Assembly: GCA_016285615.1 (NCBI GenBank)
Contig: JAEERB010000147.1
Location: 1-5,742 of the forward strand
Reading direction: 5' to 3'
Length of the DNA stretch: 5,742 nt
DNA from: Bacteroidales bacterium
GTDB lineage: Bacteria; Bacteroidota; Bacteroidia; Bacteroidales; WCHB1-69
Shown: piece after piece, positions 1 to 5,742 of the stretch
How the letters are laid out: each line of letters begins with the position of its first letter
How positions within the stretch are numbered: the first letter of the stretch is position 1
Program-made: the position numbers and the translations under genes
Notes under the pieces: model-generated
Seen by the model: only the letters and a program-made list of their open reading frames with translations
Databases searched by the model: none
Told to the model about the DNA's origin: nothing

Positions 1-118
1 TGTCTCAGAAGGTAGGGCTTGGACTCCCATTATCATGCAGATAGGATTTTAAGGACTCCATTTGTTGCGTATCAAAATGATATTATTAACGCATTACAAT
101 CGGATGACCTTTTTCCTT
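1..118. other. A/T-rich stretch without a recognisable gene
   Basis: I find no supported gene here. The minus frame that continues from the short open frame to the right meets two adjacent stops near 88-83. It then runs open to a TGA near the left edge (DTQQMESLKSYLHDNGSPSPTF), which matches nothing I recognise. Plus-strand frames are also short. A small palindrome, TATCA (70-74) with TGATA (78-82), is present. The stretch may be the edge of a gene or mobile element that continues to the left. Confidence 0.3.
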
Positions 119-213
119 ATTCCTGCATATTACTTTGATGAAGTGTCCAAGTTCACCTTCTGCGGAATAGAGAAAAAGCACTTTCTCTGACAAACGAATT
201 TCTCCCCGTTTGT
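119..213 (-). other. Three consecutive potential hairpins directly downstream of a promoter: possible leader or small RNA
   Basis: Read on the minus strand, three stems follow in order. ACAAACG (213-207) pairs with CGTTTGT (196-190), 7 bp. AGAGAAA (188-182) pairs with TTTCTCT (175-169), 7 bp. ATTCC-GCA (168-161) pairs with TGC-GGAAT (127-119), with one bulged base, and encloses a smaller stem of GAAG-TG with CA-CTTC (160-140). No Rfam family is recognised. The same strand has a short open frame from TTG at 193 (or GTG at 181) to TAA at 88-86, about 31-35 residues (VLFLYSAEGELGHF...). It matches nothing I know and could be chance or a gene remnant. Confidence 0.3.
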
Positions 214-218
214 GGTTG

Positions 219-226
219 CAAATATA
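219..226 (-). promoter_or_regulatory. Bacteroidota-type -7 promoter element
   Basis: The minus strand reads TATATTTG (226-219), a full match to the TAnnTTTG -7 consensus of Bacteroidota, in an A/T-rich setting. I see no clear TTTG at the -33 distance, but that half is often weak. Transcription would start at roughly 214-210 and run leftwards out of the window, beginning at the first of three hairpins. No other TAnnTTTG match stood out between the genes. Confidence 0.5.
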
Positions 227-255
227 CAAAAATATCTATATTTTTTAGAGTTAAA

Positions 256-489
256 TTATTTTTTGATGATTAAATAGACACGTTCTACCTGCCCAAGACT
301 GTTGCCATTGTACGGGCATCCTTGACTCACGAATTGTGTCGACACTATCGACACAATTTGTTTCCCATATTCAGTACGCTCATCATGAATGACATTTTTA
401 TTAATTCGATCGCCTATATGCCAATAAATAAGTGTGTTTTCCACATTGACAGTCAAAATATGATGTAAAATAACAGGTAGCTTCGACAC
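256..489 (-). pseudogene. Remnant of a DUF1016/YhcG-like protein (N-terminal domain only)
   Basis: This is an open frame of 77 codons ending in TAA at 258-256. Its centre, LIYWHIGDRINKN and then DERTEYGKQIVS, matches my memory of DUF1016 N-terminal domains (typically LYWxIGxRIxEE...ERAEYGKQIV...). SLGQVERVYL resembles the later NLxxMRxFYL motif in weakened form. Whole DUF1016 proteins are several hundred residues long and carry a PDDEXK-type nuclease domain after this region. Here the frame stops before it, and no continuation is seen further left. The only start in reach is a GTG (489-487) that lies inside a palindromic element, and the residues before LIYWH do not resemble the family. No promoter is visible before it. 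I read it as a decayed, truncated copy, probably not expressed. It lies on the same strand as the efflux operon but beyond its candidate terminator, and has no evident link to it. A short stand-alone protein cannot be fully excluded. Confidence 0.6.
332..358. repeat. Perfect 11-bp inverted repeat with 5-base spacer
   Basis: AATTGTGTCGA (332-342) and TCGACACAATT (348-358) are exact reverse complements around CACTA. The repeat sits inside the DUF1016-like remnant, where the minus strand encodes QIVSIVSTQF. It could be a chance product of the two similar IVS/VST codon runs, a protein-binding site, or a hairpin. No U-run follows, so it does not look like a terminator. Confidence 0.55.
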
Positions 490-502
490 GCTCAGCCACC
501 TG
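474..502 (-). terminator. Candidate intrinsic terminator of the efflux operon, made from a palindromic (REP-like) element
   Basis: In minus-strand RNA, CAGGTGGC (502-495) pairs with GCTACCTG (481-474) over 8 bp with one G-U wobble, extended by one T-A pair. The loop lies inside TGAGCGTGTCGAA. It is followed immediately by TTATTTT (473-467), a U-rich run suited to intrinsic termination. On the plus strand the wobble becomes an A-C mismatch and no U-run follows, so it fits termination of leftward transcription. The core TTCGACAnGCTCA resembles a dispersed palindromic repeat that I recall from many bacterial genomes. It lies about 50 bases beyond the channel stop codon. Confidence 0.6.
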
Positions 503-512
503 TATATGCAAT

Positions 513-534
513 GAGACGCAGCACGCCGCGTCTC
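513..534. repeat. Imperfect palindrome (GAGACGC / GCGTCTC) downstream of the channel gene
   Basis: GAGACGC (513-519) and GCGTCTC (528-534) form a perfect 7-bp inverted repeat. Inside it, GC (521-522) pairs with GC (525-526), leaving a two-base centre. It lies 16 bases beyond the channel stop. No U-run follows on either strand, so it is unlikely to terminate by itself. GAGACG...CGTCTC palindromes are a dispersed repeat type that I recall from Bacteroidota and cyanobacteria. It may be a mobile palindromic unit, or may protect the 3' end of the operon mRNA. Confidence 0.5.
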
Positions 535-549
535 TACAGTTTTCTGTTC

Positions 550-1935
550 TCATCTCTCCACTCTAATCAACTGTAAATATTTCGTCAACCGCAGTTGGTA
601 GGCAATGCGATCATCCACCTGCTGGTCGAGGGCCTGACGGTACAAGGTCTGTGCTTCGAGCAGTTCGGACATCGGCACCAGCCCAGCTTGGTAGTTCTGC
701 ATGGCCGTGGCCAGATTGCGACTGGCATTGTCCACCGTCTGTTCTACAATAGCCAACTGTTGGTACGCCTCCTCCAATGAATTCCAGGCTTGTCGTATCT
801 CCAACGACATCTTGCCCGTCAAATCCTGTTGAAGGTTAGCAGCCTTCTGCTCTCGCAATTTCTGTTCCTTGAGCTTGTGCGCCGTCTCCCACCATGCCGA
901 TAGCGGCACTTGCAGCGTCACAAAAGCCAGTCCATTGTAATTGTAGTCGTCAAATACCATATTGCCATACGAGCCGGCAACGCCCACCGACAACTGCGGC
1001 AGCGCCTCGCCCATCGTCATCTTATGTTTTAACTGCTCGGCCGTGACATTCATCTCCAACAACTGTGTCTCGTAACGCCGCCCTACGGCAGCCTGCTCGT
1101 CGGTATAGACCGACTCGGGTGCGGGCAACTGTGCCGACAGCGTATCTGACAGGCGCAAATGTTCATCGTAAGGAACTCCAATATGCTGACAGAGTGCTCC
1201 TTTTGCCAAGCGAAGGCCATTGGCCACCTTCAGCGCATTCGACTGCATCTCATTGCGCCGTATGCTCACACGCAACACATCGTTTTCCACCACCAACCCC
1301 GCCTCACGAGCGGTAGTCACATCGCGGTAGAGCGTATCGAGCAACGTAAGTACCTGCTGCAGAGTTTTCTGCTTCTCCTGCAGCGAAATGATAGTCCAGT
1401 AGTACTCTTCTGTTTGCAAATCCAACTGCTGGCAAGCCAACTCATACTGCAGCGAGGCGGCCTCAACGCCCACCTGCGCCAGTTTGTTGCCATTCACAAT
1501 GCGCCCACCGGCAAAGACAGGCTGCACTGCCGTCACCCCTGCCGTCACGCCGTGTTCGCAGAGCGATATGCTGTTGGGCAAACCCAGGGCGGCACCCTCA
1601 TCGGCGTACCAGTTGTAGAGCATCTCTCGAGCCTCAGCATTCTTCACATCGCCAATGCCGTATTCTATCAGCGGGTTAAGGGCGTGATAGCCTAACGCCA
1701 CGCCACTCACATTAGGAAAATACTTGGTCAGTGCCTGCTTCTTCACCTCGCGCGCCGCCTGCACATCCAAGTCGGCATTGCGAACAGCCACATTATGGCG
1801 GCGCGCTGACGCCTTGCAGCTATCAAGCGACCAGCCTTGCTGCGCTTGCAGAAGCCCCCCATCCAACCAGAGCATACACATAAAGCACAAAGCCCCAAGC
1901 CACCTCATACAATATCGCCTATAATCTTTTCTCAT
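550..1935 (-). CDS. TolC-family outer-membrane efflux channel protein
   Basis: This is the outer-membrane duct of the pump, acting as a trimer that spans the periplasm. It has 461 residues. The N-terminus has a basic region (MRKDYRRYCMRW), a hydrophobic core and a likely signal-peptidase site after LLQA near residue 31. No lipobox cysteine is evident, so it is probably not a lipoprotein. The mature protein shows the two-fold OEP repeat. Repeat one starts at WSLDSCKASARRHN (about 35-50), has a barrel segment with GYHALNPLIEYGI and VTAVQPVFAGGRIVNGNKLA (about 82-154), then long helices to about 250. Repeat two runs from about 290 to 455, with LPQLSVGVAGSYG, a barrel strand near FVTLQVPLS, and the C-terminal helix motif NYQAGLVPMSELLEAQTLYRQA. 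The barrel segment with LNPLIEYGI and the residues after it looks like the form common in Bacteroidales channels. ATG at 1935 gives the longest frame; Met10 (1908) is an alternative start that still leaves a signal peptide. It ends in TGA (552-550). It is the last gene of the operon, followed by palindromes and a candidate terminator. Confidence 0.95.
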   Translation of the reverse strand: MRKDYRRYCMRWLGALCFMCMLWLDGGLLQAQQGWSLDSCKASARRHNVAVRNADLDVQAAREVKKQALTKYFPNVSGVALGYHALNPLIEYGIGDVKNAEAREMLYNWYADEGAALGLPNSISLCEHGVTAGVTAVQPVFAGGRIVNGNKLAQVGVEAASLQYELACQQLDLQTEEYYWTIISLQEKQKTLQQVLTLLDTLYRDVTTAREAGLVVENDVLRVSIRRNEMQSNALKVANGLRLAKGALCQHIGVPYDEHLRLSDTLSAQLPAPESVYTDEQAAVGRRYETQLLEMNVTAEQLKHKMTMGEALPQLSVGVAGSYGNMVFDDYNYNGLAFVTLQVPLSAWWETAHKLKEQKLREQKAANLQQDLTGKMSLEIRQAWNSLEEAYQQLAIVEQTVDNASRNLATAMQNYQAGLVPMSELLEAQTLYRQALDQQVDDRIAYQLRLTKYLQLIRVER

Positions 1936-1969
1936 CTTACATATCTATTTTACAACCAAGAACTTAACT

Positions 1970-2004
1970 TCAATTGTAAATTATTAATTGTTAATTGTCA
2001 ATTG
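1970..2004. repeat. Heptad tandem array (five 7-bp units) spanning the permease stop codon
   Basis: On the plus strand the units read TCAATTG, TAAATTA, TTAATTG, TTAATTG, TCAATTG without a gap, so the period is exactly 7. The array covers the last codons of the permease (2004-1984, Q-L-T-I-N-N-stop) and continues into the 48-base gap before the channel gene. Such AATTGAC/AATTAAC heptads are, to my knowledge, common between genes in Bacteroidales. A period of 7 is not a multiple of 3, so a change in unit number would shift the end of the permease reading frame. Confidence 0.75.
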
Positions 2005-5000
2005 CTTTTTATCCCCATGCTTAAACACCTGCCAGTACATAATGGGCAGGAAGGTCACCACCAGCGGCAGCGAGAAGATAGTGCCGAAACAGATGACCAC
2101 GCCCATCGGCATCCAGAGGGCTGTGTGGGCAATAATCATGGGCGCCACACCCAATGCCGTGGTGACCGACGTAAGGAAGATGGGTCTCATACGACGACGA
2201 CCTGCCTCAAAAGCAGCCTCCTTAGCGGTAAGATGCTTCTCCTTGCGCAAAAATTCGGCATACTCGAACATGATGATAGCGTTGCGGACGATAATGCCAA
2301 TGAGGCTCACCAAGCCCAGCGTGGCGGTGATGCTGAAGTCGAGGCCGAAAATGGAAAGTCCGAGGCACGCTCCGAAGATGCAAATCATACTGGCACCCAA
2401 GGTCAACAACACAATATCAATCTTGGCAAAATGGTAGAGCAGAAATACGAACAGCACCAGCACGGCCGCCAAGATACTGAGCACTATCTCTGGGATTACA
2501 CCATTGTTCAAGCGGGTCAGTCCTCCGTACTCAACTTTCACGTCCTTAGGTAATTGCGGCTCTATCTCCGTCTTTACGAAATGGTCGATCTTCTTCATCA
2601 CCTGTGGCTGGCTAACACCAAAGTTCAAATCGGCACCCACCGTCACCGTGCGGATACTGTTGCGGCGGTTTATCGCCGACTCGCTCCATTCGGGAATCAC
2701 CGTAGCCACCTGTCGCAGCGGCACCCACACATCGGGCAACGCCGTCGGCACCAGCATATCCTCAATTTCCTGATAGTCGATATCATGCTTGCCTTTCATC
2801 GAATACAACATCACAGGCACACTATAGTCGCCGTCCCACAAGGTGGTGAGCTGCTGGCCTCCCAGCGCCGACGACAAGTAGAGAGAAAGCACACTCTGCG
2901 TCACACCAAGTCGTGTGGCTTCGTCCATATCAAGCACTATACCAATGTTTTGACTCGTCTCGTCCATATTGGAGTGCACCCAAGTCATTTCGGGCAAGGT
3001 GTGCATATAATCCTTCAGCGTATCCGACCATCTCTTCAGTTCATCTAAATCATTACCAGAAAGATAGACTTCCACGGGATTGTCAGCTGCCTGGTAGTCC
3101 ATCTGCTTGAACCGGATGTAGGCGTTGGCAAAGGCATCCTCATATTTTGGACCATACTCGCGAAGAATCTCAATAGTGGCCTTTTCGCTTTTAGTATTCA
3201 CAATAAACTGCGCATAGTTCTTACGTGGCATCTGCGGCGCGTATGTGGCATGGAATCGAGGCGACGAGGTGCCGATGAACGAAGTGACAGAAGTCACGCG
3301 CGGGTCGAGGCGCAAGATGTGCTCCATACTATCGGCCACCACAGCGGTCTGCTCCAACGTACTACCATGTGTCAGGTGTATTTCCACTGCAAAGCAGTTA
3401 CGGTCGGCCTTGGGCAACATCTGGATGTTGAGTCGCGTCAGAAGGAAGACACCCAGCAGCACCACCGACACCACTGTGGTAATGGTGATGGCAGGATGCT
3501 TAAAGCAGATGGTCAACAGTTTGTCGTATGCCTCCTGCAAAAAGACGAAGAAGCGATTCTGGGCGGCTTCAAAGCGGTTGCCAGCAAAGCCCTTCTTGTT
3601 ATACTTAATGAATTGTGTTGACAGATAAGGAATTACCCAAGCGGCATAGAAGATGGAACAGCCGAGAGCAAAGAGCAGCGTCCATGGAAAGAGTTGCACA
3701 AACTCGCCCAACGGCCCCGTAATGATACGCGTCATGGGGAAGAACATGCCCGAGATGGCGAGCGTGGCCAGCGACATGGCCACAAACAGCTGGCTGGTGC
3801 TCTCCACCGCCGAGTAGAGGCGCGACTGGCCACGCTGCAGCATGTCAACATAGCCATCGACTACAATTACCGAGTCATCGACAATCATTCCCAGCACCAC
3901 AATCAAAGCCGCCAAAGTAACCGTATTCAACTCTATACCACACACATACATTAACCCAAGGGTAATGGCCGTACAGACAGGCACGCTGGAGCCGGTGATG
4001 AGGGCTGTACGCAGCGGGAAGAGCAACATCATAACGGCAATCACCACAAGGATAGAAATCAGCAGGTCGCGCAGAAACGACATGACCGAACTTTTGACTA
4101 CGTATGGCTGGTTAGTGATTTTGTGCATCTGCACATCGGGTGGCAGCAGCTCCTGGGCCTCCGTAACCGCCATCTCCACTTGACGCCCGAAAGCGACGAT
4201 GTTGTTACTGGGTGCCATCTCCATCGAGATGATGACCGAATGCTCACCATTGAACTTGATATAGTTGTCAGGTTCTTCGTAGCGTCGCACAATGTTGGCA
4301 ATATCGCGCAGGCGCACCACAGCTCCTGTCGGGTCGGTATAGACAATCTGCTCTCCAATCTCATATTCAGACTGATACGGCGCCGAGAGGTGAATCATCG
4401 CCTCGCCGTAATGGTTTTCCACTGTGCCGCTTACCGTGCGGAAGCCTTGCGTGGATAACTCCACCAGCAGTGCTCGCTGGTCGATGCCGTAGGCCGACAA
4501 CTTCTCAGGATCAATCAGCACGGCAATCTCTTCACGCTGTTGGCCGATGATTTTAAGGTTACCCATGGAGGAGATACCACGTAAGCGGTCGCAGATGGTC
4601 TCGGCATAGCTTTCCAGCTCGCGCGGGGTGCGTTGCGCCGACTCTACCGCCAACAGCATAGAAGATGTATTGCCAAAGTCGTCAATTACAACCACTTCCA
4701 ACACACCTGCGGGCAGCGAGGTCTTCTTGAACAACTGCAAGCCGTGGCGTATCTTCGACCATACTTCATCCTTGTTAGTCACCTCAACACGCAGTTCTAC
4801 AAACACATAGACGATGCCGTTCTCGGTTACCGAGTGAGTTTGCTTCTGGTTGATTTCGGAATAGGTAAACAGGAAGCGCTCCAACGGCTTGGTCACCTGC
4901 TCCTCCACCTCTTGTGCCGACGCCCCTGGGTAGATAGCTGCGACAACACCCTGGCGGATAGTAAATTGCGGAAACTCATCCTTATTCATCTGCGTCAGAC

Positions 5001-5097
5001 TATAGATGCCAAACGCCGCCAATGAGAACATAATCAAAAAGACTATGTTATGATTGCGGATGGCCGCCAGCACATGATTTGACTTCCTTAGAGACAT
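1984..5097 (-). CDS. RND-family efflux permease (AcrB-like inner-membrane subunit)
   Basis: This is the proton-driven inner-membrane pump of a tripartite export system. At 1037 residues it has the normal full length. The topology is classical: TM1 at about 15-36, a large periplasmic loop (about 37-338), TM2-6 at about 340-490, TM7 at about 536-555, a second periplasmic loop (about 556-865), and TM8-12 at about 867-1020. The porter-domain entry EFPQFTIRQG...YPGASAQEVEEQVTKPLE is typical. TM4 carries GMIVDDSVIVVDG with D407 and D408, at the positions of the AcrB proton-relay aspartates. TM10 carries GIIVRNAIIMFEY with R938 where AcrB has K940, and R971 of RMRPIFLTS matches the conserved arginine before TM11. 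The ATG at 5097 is preceded by an A/T-rich leader with no Shine-Dalgarno, as usual in Bacteroidota. The last residues (QLTINN) and the TAA stop are encoded by a heptad repeat. The gene starts 65 bases after the adaptor stop and ends 48 bases before the channel gene. The presence of the Asp pair and Arg argues for ordinary proton-coupled transport; the substrate is unknown (drugs, bile salts, lipids or others). Confidence 0.96.
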   Translation of the reverse strand: MSLRKSNHVLAAIRNHNIVFLIMFSLAAFGIYSLTQMNKDEFPQFTIRQGVVAAIYPGASAQEVEEQVTKPLERFLFTYSEINQKQTHSVTENGIVYVFVELRVEVTNKDEVWSKIRHGLQLFKKTSLPAGVLEVVVIDDFGNTSSMLLAVESAQRTPRELESYAETICDRLRGISSMGNLKIIGQQREEIAVLIDPEKLSAYGIDQRALLVELSTQGFRTVSGTVENHYGEAMIHLSAPYQSEYEIGEQIVYTDPTGAVVRLRDIANIVRRYEEPDNYIKFNGEHSVIISMEMAPSNNIVAFGRQVEMAVTEAQELLPPDVQMHKITNQPYVVKSSVMSFLRDLLISILVVIAVMMLLFPLRTALITGSSVPVCTAITLGLMYVCGIELNTVTLAALIVVLGMIVDDSVIVVDGYVDMLQRGQSRLYSAVESTSQLFVAMSLATLAISGMFFPMTRIITGPLGEFVQLFPWTLLFALGCSIFYAAWVIPYLSTQFIKYNKKGFAGNRFEAAQNRFFVFLQEAYDKLLTICFKHPAITITTVVSVVLLGVFLLTRLNIQMLPKADRNCFAVEIHLTHGSTLEQTAVVADSMEHILRLDPRVTSVTSFIGTSSPRFHATYAPQMPRKNYAQFIVNTKSEKATIEILREYGPKYEDAFANAYIRFKQMDYQAADNPVEVYLSGNDLDELKRWSDTLKDYMHTLPEMTWVHSNMDETSQNIGIVLDMDEATRLGVTQSVLSLYLSSALGGQQLTTLWDGDYSVPVMLYSMKGKHDIDYQEIEDMLVPTALPDVWVPLRQVATVIPEWSESAINRRNSIRTVTVGADLNFGVSQPQVMKKIDHFVKTEIEPQLPKDVKVEYGGLTRLNNGVIPEIVLSILAAVLVLFVFLLYHFAKIDIVLLTLGASMICIFGACLGLSIFGLDFSITATLGLVSLIGIIVRNAIIMFEYAEFLRKEKHLTAKEAAFEAGRRRMRPIFLTSVTTALGVAPMIIAHTALWMPMGVVICFGTIFSLPLVVTFLPIMYWQVFKHGDKKQLTINN

Positions 5098-5130
5098 AAA
5101 CTCTTATTTACTTTACATTAATCGTCTGTG

Positions 5131-5151
5131 GGGGTTAGCGCGCTACGCCCC
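5131..5151 (-). other. Intercistronic hairpin between adaptor and permease genes
   Basis: In minus-strand RNA, GGGG (5151-5148) pairs with CCCC (5134-5131), enclosing the self-complementary TAGCGCGCTA (5145-5136) with a small CG/A internal loop. It fills much of the 65-base gap between the adaptor stop and the permease start. What follows (CACAGACG...) is not U-rich, so a terminator is unlikely. It may stabilise or mark a processing site in the polycistronic mRNA, or be an inserted palindromic unit. Confidence 0.45.
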
Positions 5152-5162
5152 TCCATTTACAT

Positions 5163-5742
5163 TTATTGATGAATGATGAGTTTTGCGTTATCGTACAATT
5201 TCTGGCAGCCCTCCACGATGACGGTATCGCCAAAGTTCAGGCCGTCGGTAATGAGGATGCCGTTGCCAGCGAACTCAGAGGCCCCAATCGGTCGGCGCAC
5301 CGCCAGACCGTTATGTACCACCCAGATGCTCTGCCCCTCCGGACGCGTTTGCACCGCCTTGGCAGGGATGATGTAGCCACGAATGTTTTTCTGGGCAAGA
5401 TAGACCTTGCTGACCATGCCAGGCAGCAGGTCGCTACTCGGATTAGACAAGGCCACCTTAAACTGGTAGCTGTGCGACAAGCGGTTAGACTTCACACTGC
5501 GCTCGGCCACACGTCCATCCATCACCCTCTCGTTCAGCACGGGCACTTTTACCTGCACACGGTCGCCCACCGCCACAGAAGGAATCTCGCTTTCGGGCAC
5601 CGAGAAGGTGACGAACACCTGTTTCATATCGAGCAGTGTCAGCACCGTTTCGTGCGGCAGAACATTGCTGCCGGCTTCGGCATTTCAACGCCCCACCACG
5701 CCTGAAAACGGCGCAAATAATGTACAATCATCCAGTTGTATG
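5163..5742 (-). CDS. RND efflux periplasmic adaptor (membrane fusion protein, HlyD/AcrA type), C-terminal part, interrupted by an in-frame TGA
   Basis: This is the 3' portion of a periplasmic adaptor that would join the downstream RND permease to the TolC-type channel. The gene enters from the right edge, so its N-terminus (signal peptide, first lipoyl half, helical hairpin) is not visible. The frame from 5741 gives the second half of the lipoyl/barrel-sandwich domain (LFAPFSGVVGR, then NAEAGSNVLPHETVLTLLDM). A beta-barrel domain follows (VFVTFSVPESEI, VAVGDRVQVKVP, LLPGMVSKVYLA), then a membrane-proximal domain (GYIIPAKAVQ, FGDTVIVEGCQKLYDNAKL), ending in TAA at 5165-5163. Between GVVGR and NAEAG lies TGA at 5687-5685. 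Family homology continues in the same frame on both sides, so this is a nonsense codon and not a frameshift. The next possible start is GTG at 5645, which would give a 160-residue fragment without the lipoyl domain and probably without function. The gene may therefore be a young pseudogene, or the stop may be a base error. The family assignment is secure; the function of this allele is not. Confidence 0.9.

Noticed and set aside
21..59. Direct repeat GGACTCC at 21-27 and 53-59
   Set aside because: Seven bases in two copies is expected by chance and no array structure follows.
77..190. Plus-strand 37-codon ATG frame opposite the hairpin region
   Set aside because: It runs against the promoter, has no recognisable motif, and its length is within chance for this stretch.
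1837..2553. Long plus-strand open frames opposite the permease and channel genes, including one of 238 codons
   Set aside because: They are antisense shadows, with low-complexity His/Gln/Arg-rich translations, no family motifs and no start context.
5669..5687. TGA followed by a small hairpin (TGCCG AAGC CGGCA), as in a selenocysteine site
   Set aside because: The stem is only 5 bp, begins 2 bases after the TGA and lacks the spacing and apical GU-rich loop of bacterial SECIS elements. RND adaptors are not known selenoproteins.
5685..5687. TGA recoded as a sense codon genome-wide
   Set aside because: The permease (1037 codons) and channel (461 codons) contain no internal TGA, they use TGG for Trp, and the channel gene ends on TGA.
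5485..5727. Minus-strand open frame overlapping the adaptor, as evidence of a frameshift
   Set aside because: Its translation has no adaptor-like features; the family signal stays in the other frame on both sides of the TGA.
1..5742. CRISPR array, tRNA, rRNA or a complete insertion sequence
   Set aside because: No spaced direct repeats, cloverleaf, rRNA signature or transposase frame was found on reading both strands.

Overview
The window reads as part of a Bacteroidota chromosome, most likely Bacteroidales (Prevotella/Bacteroides-like). The basis is the style of the three efflux proteins, a TAnnTTTG-type -7 promoter element, A/T-rich leaders instead of Shine-Dalgarno sites, a heptad array of the AATTGAC/AATTAAC type, and a DUF1016-like fragment. 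Every gene I can support is on the minus strand, so the window is read from right to left.

Positions 5742 to 550 hold a tripartite RND efflux operon in the usual order. First is the C-terminal half of a periplasmic membrane fusion (adaptor) protein (5742-5163, cut by the window edge), then a complete inner-membrane RND permease (5097-1984, 1037 aa), then a complete TolC-type outer-membrane channel (1935-550, 461 aa). The gaps are 65 and 48 bases, with no recognisable internal promoter, so a single transcript is likely. Together they would form an envelope-spanning, proton-driven export pump. Its substrate cannot be read from the sequence. The adaptor reading frame is broken by one in-frame TGA (5687-5685) inside a well conserved stretch, so either the pump lacks an intact adaptor from this gene or the base is an error or a strain-specific mutation.

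Each gene boundary of the operon carries a different repeat or palindrome: a hairpin between adaptor and permease (5131-5151), a 7-bp tandem array that supplies the permease stop codon and last residues (1970-2004), and two palindromes after the channel gene (513-534 and 474-502). The second of these, followed by a U-rich run, is a good candidate terminator.

Positions 1-489 are visibly more A/T-rich and hold no intact gene. There is a 77-codon remnant resembling the N-terminal domain of DUF1016/YhcG-type proteins (489-256), which contains a perfect 11-bp inverted repeat. Beyond it lies a minus-strand Bacteroidota-type -7 element (226-219), followed directly by three consecutive potential hairpins (213-119). 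That last segment is the part least explained by known families and may be a leader or small RNA.
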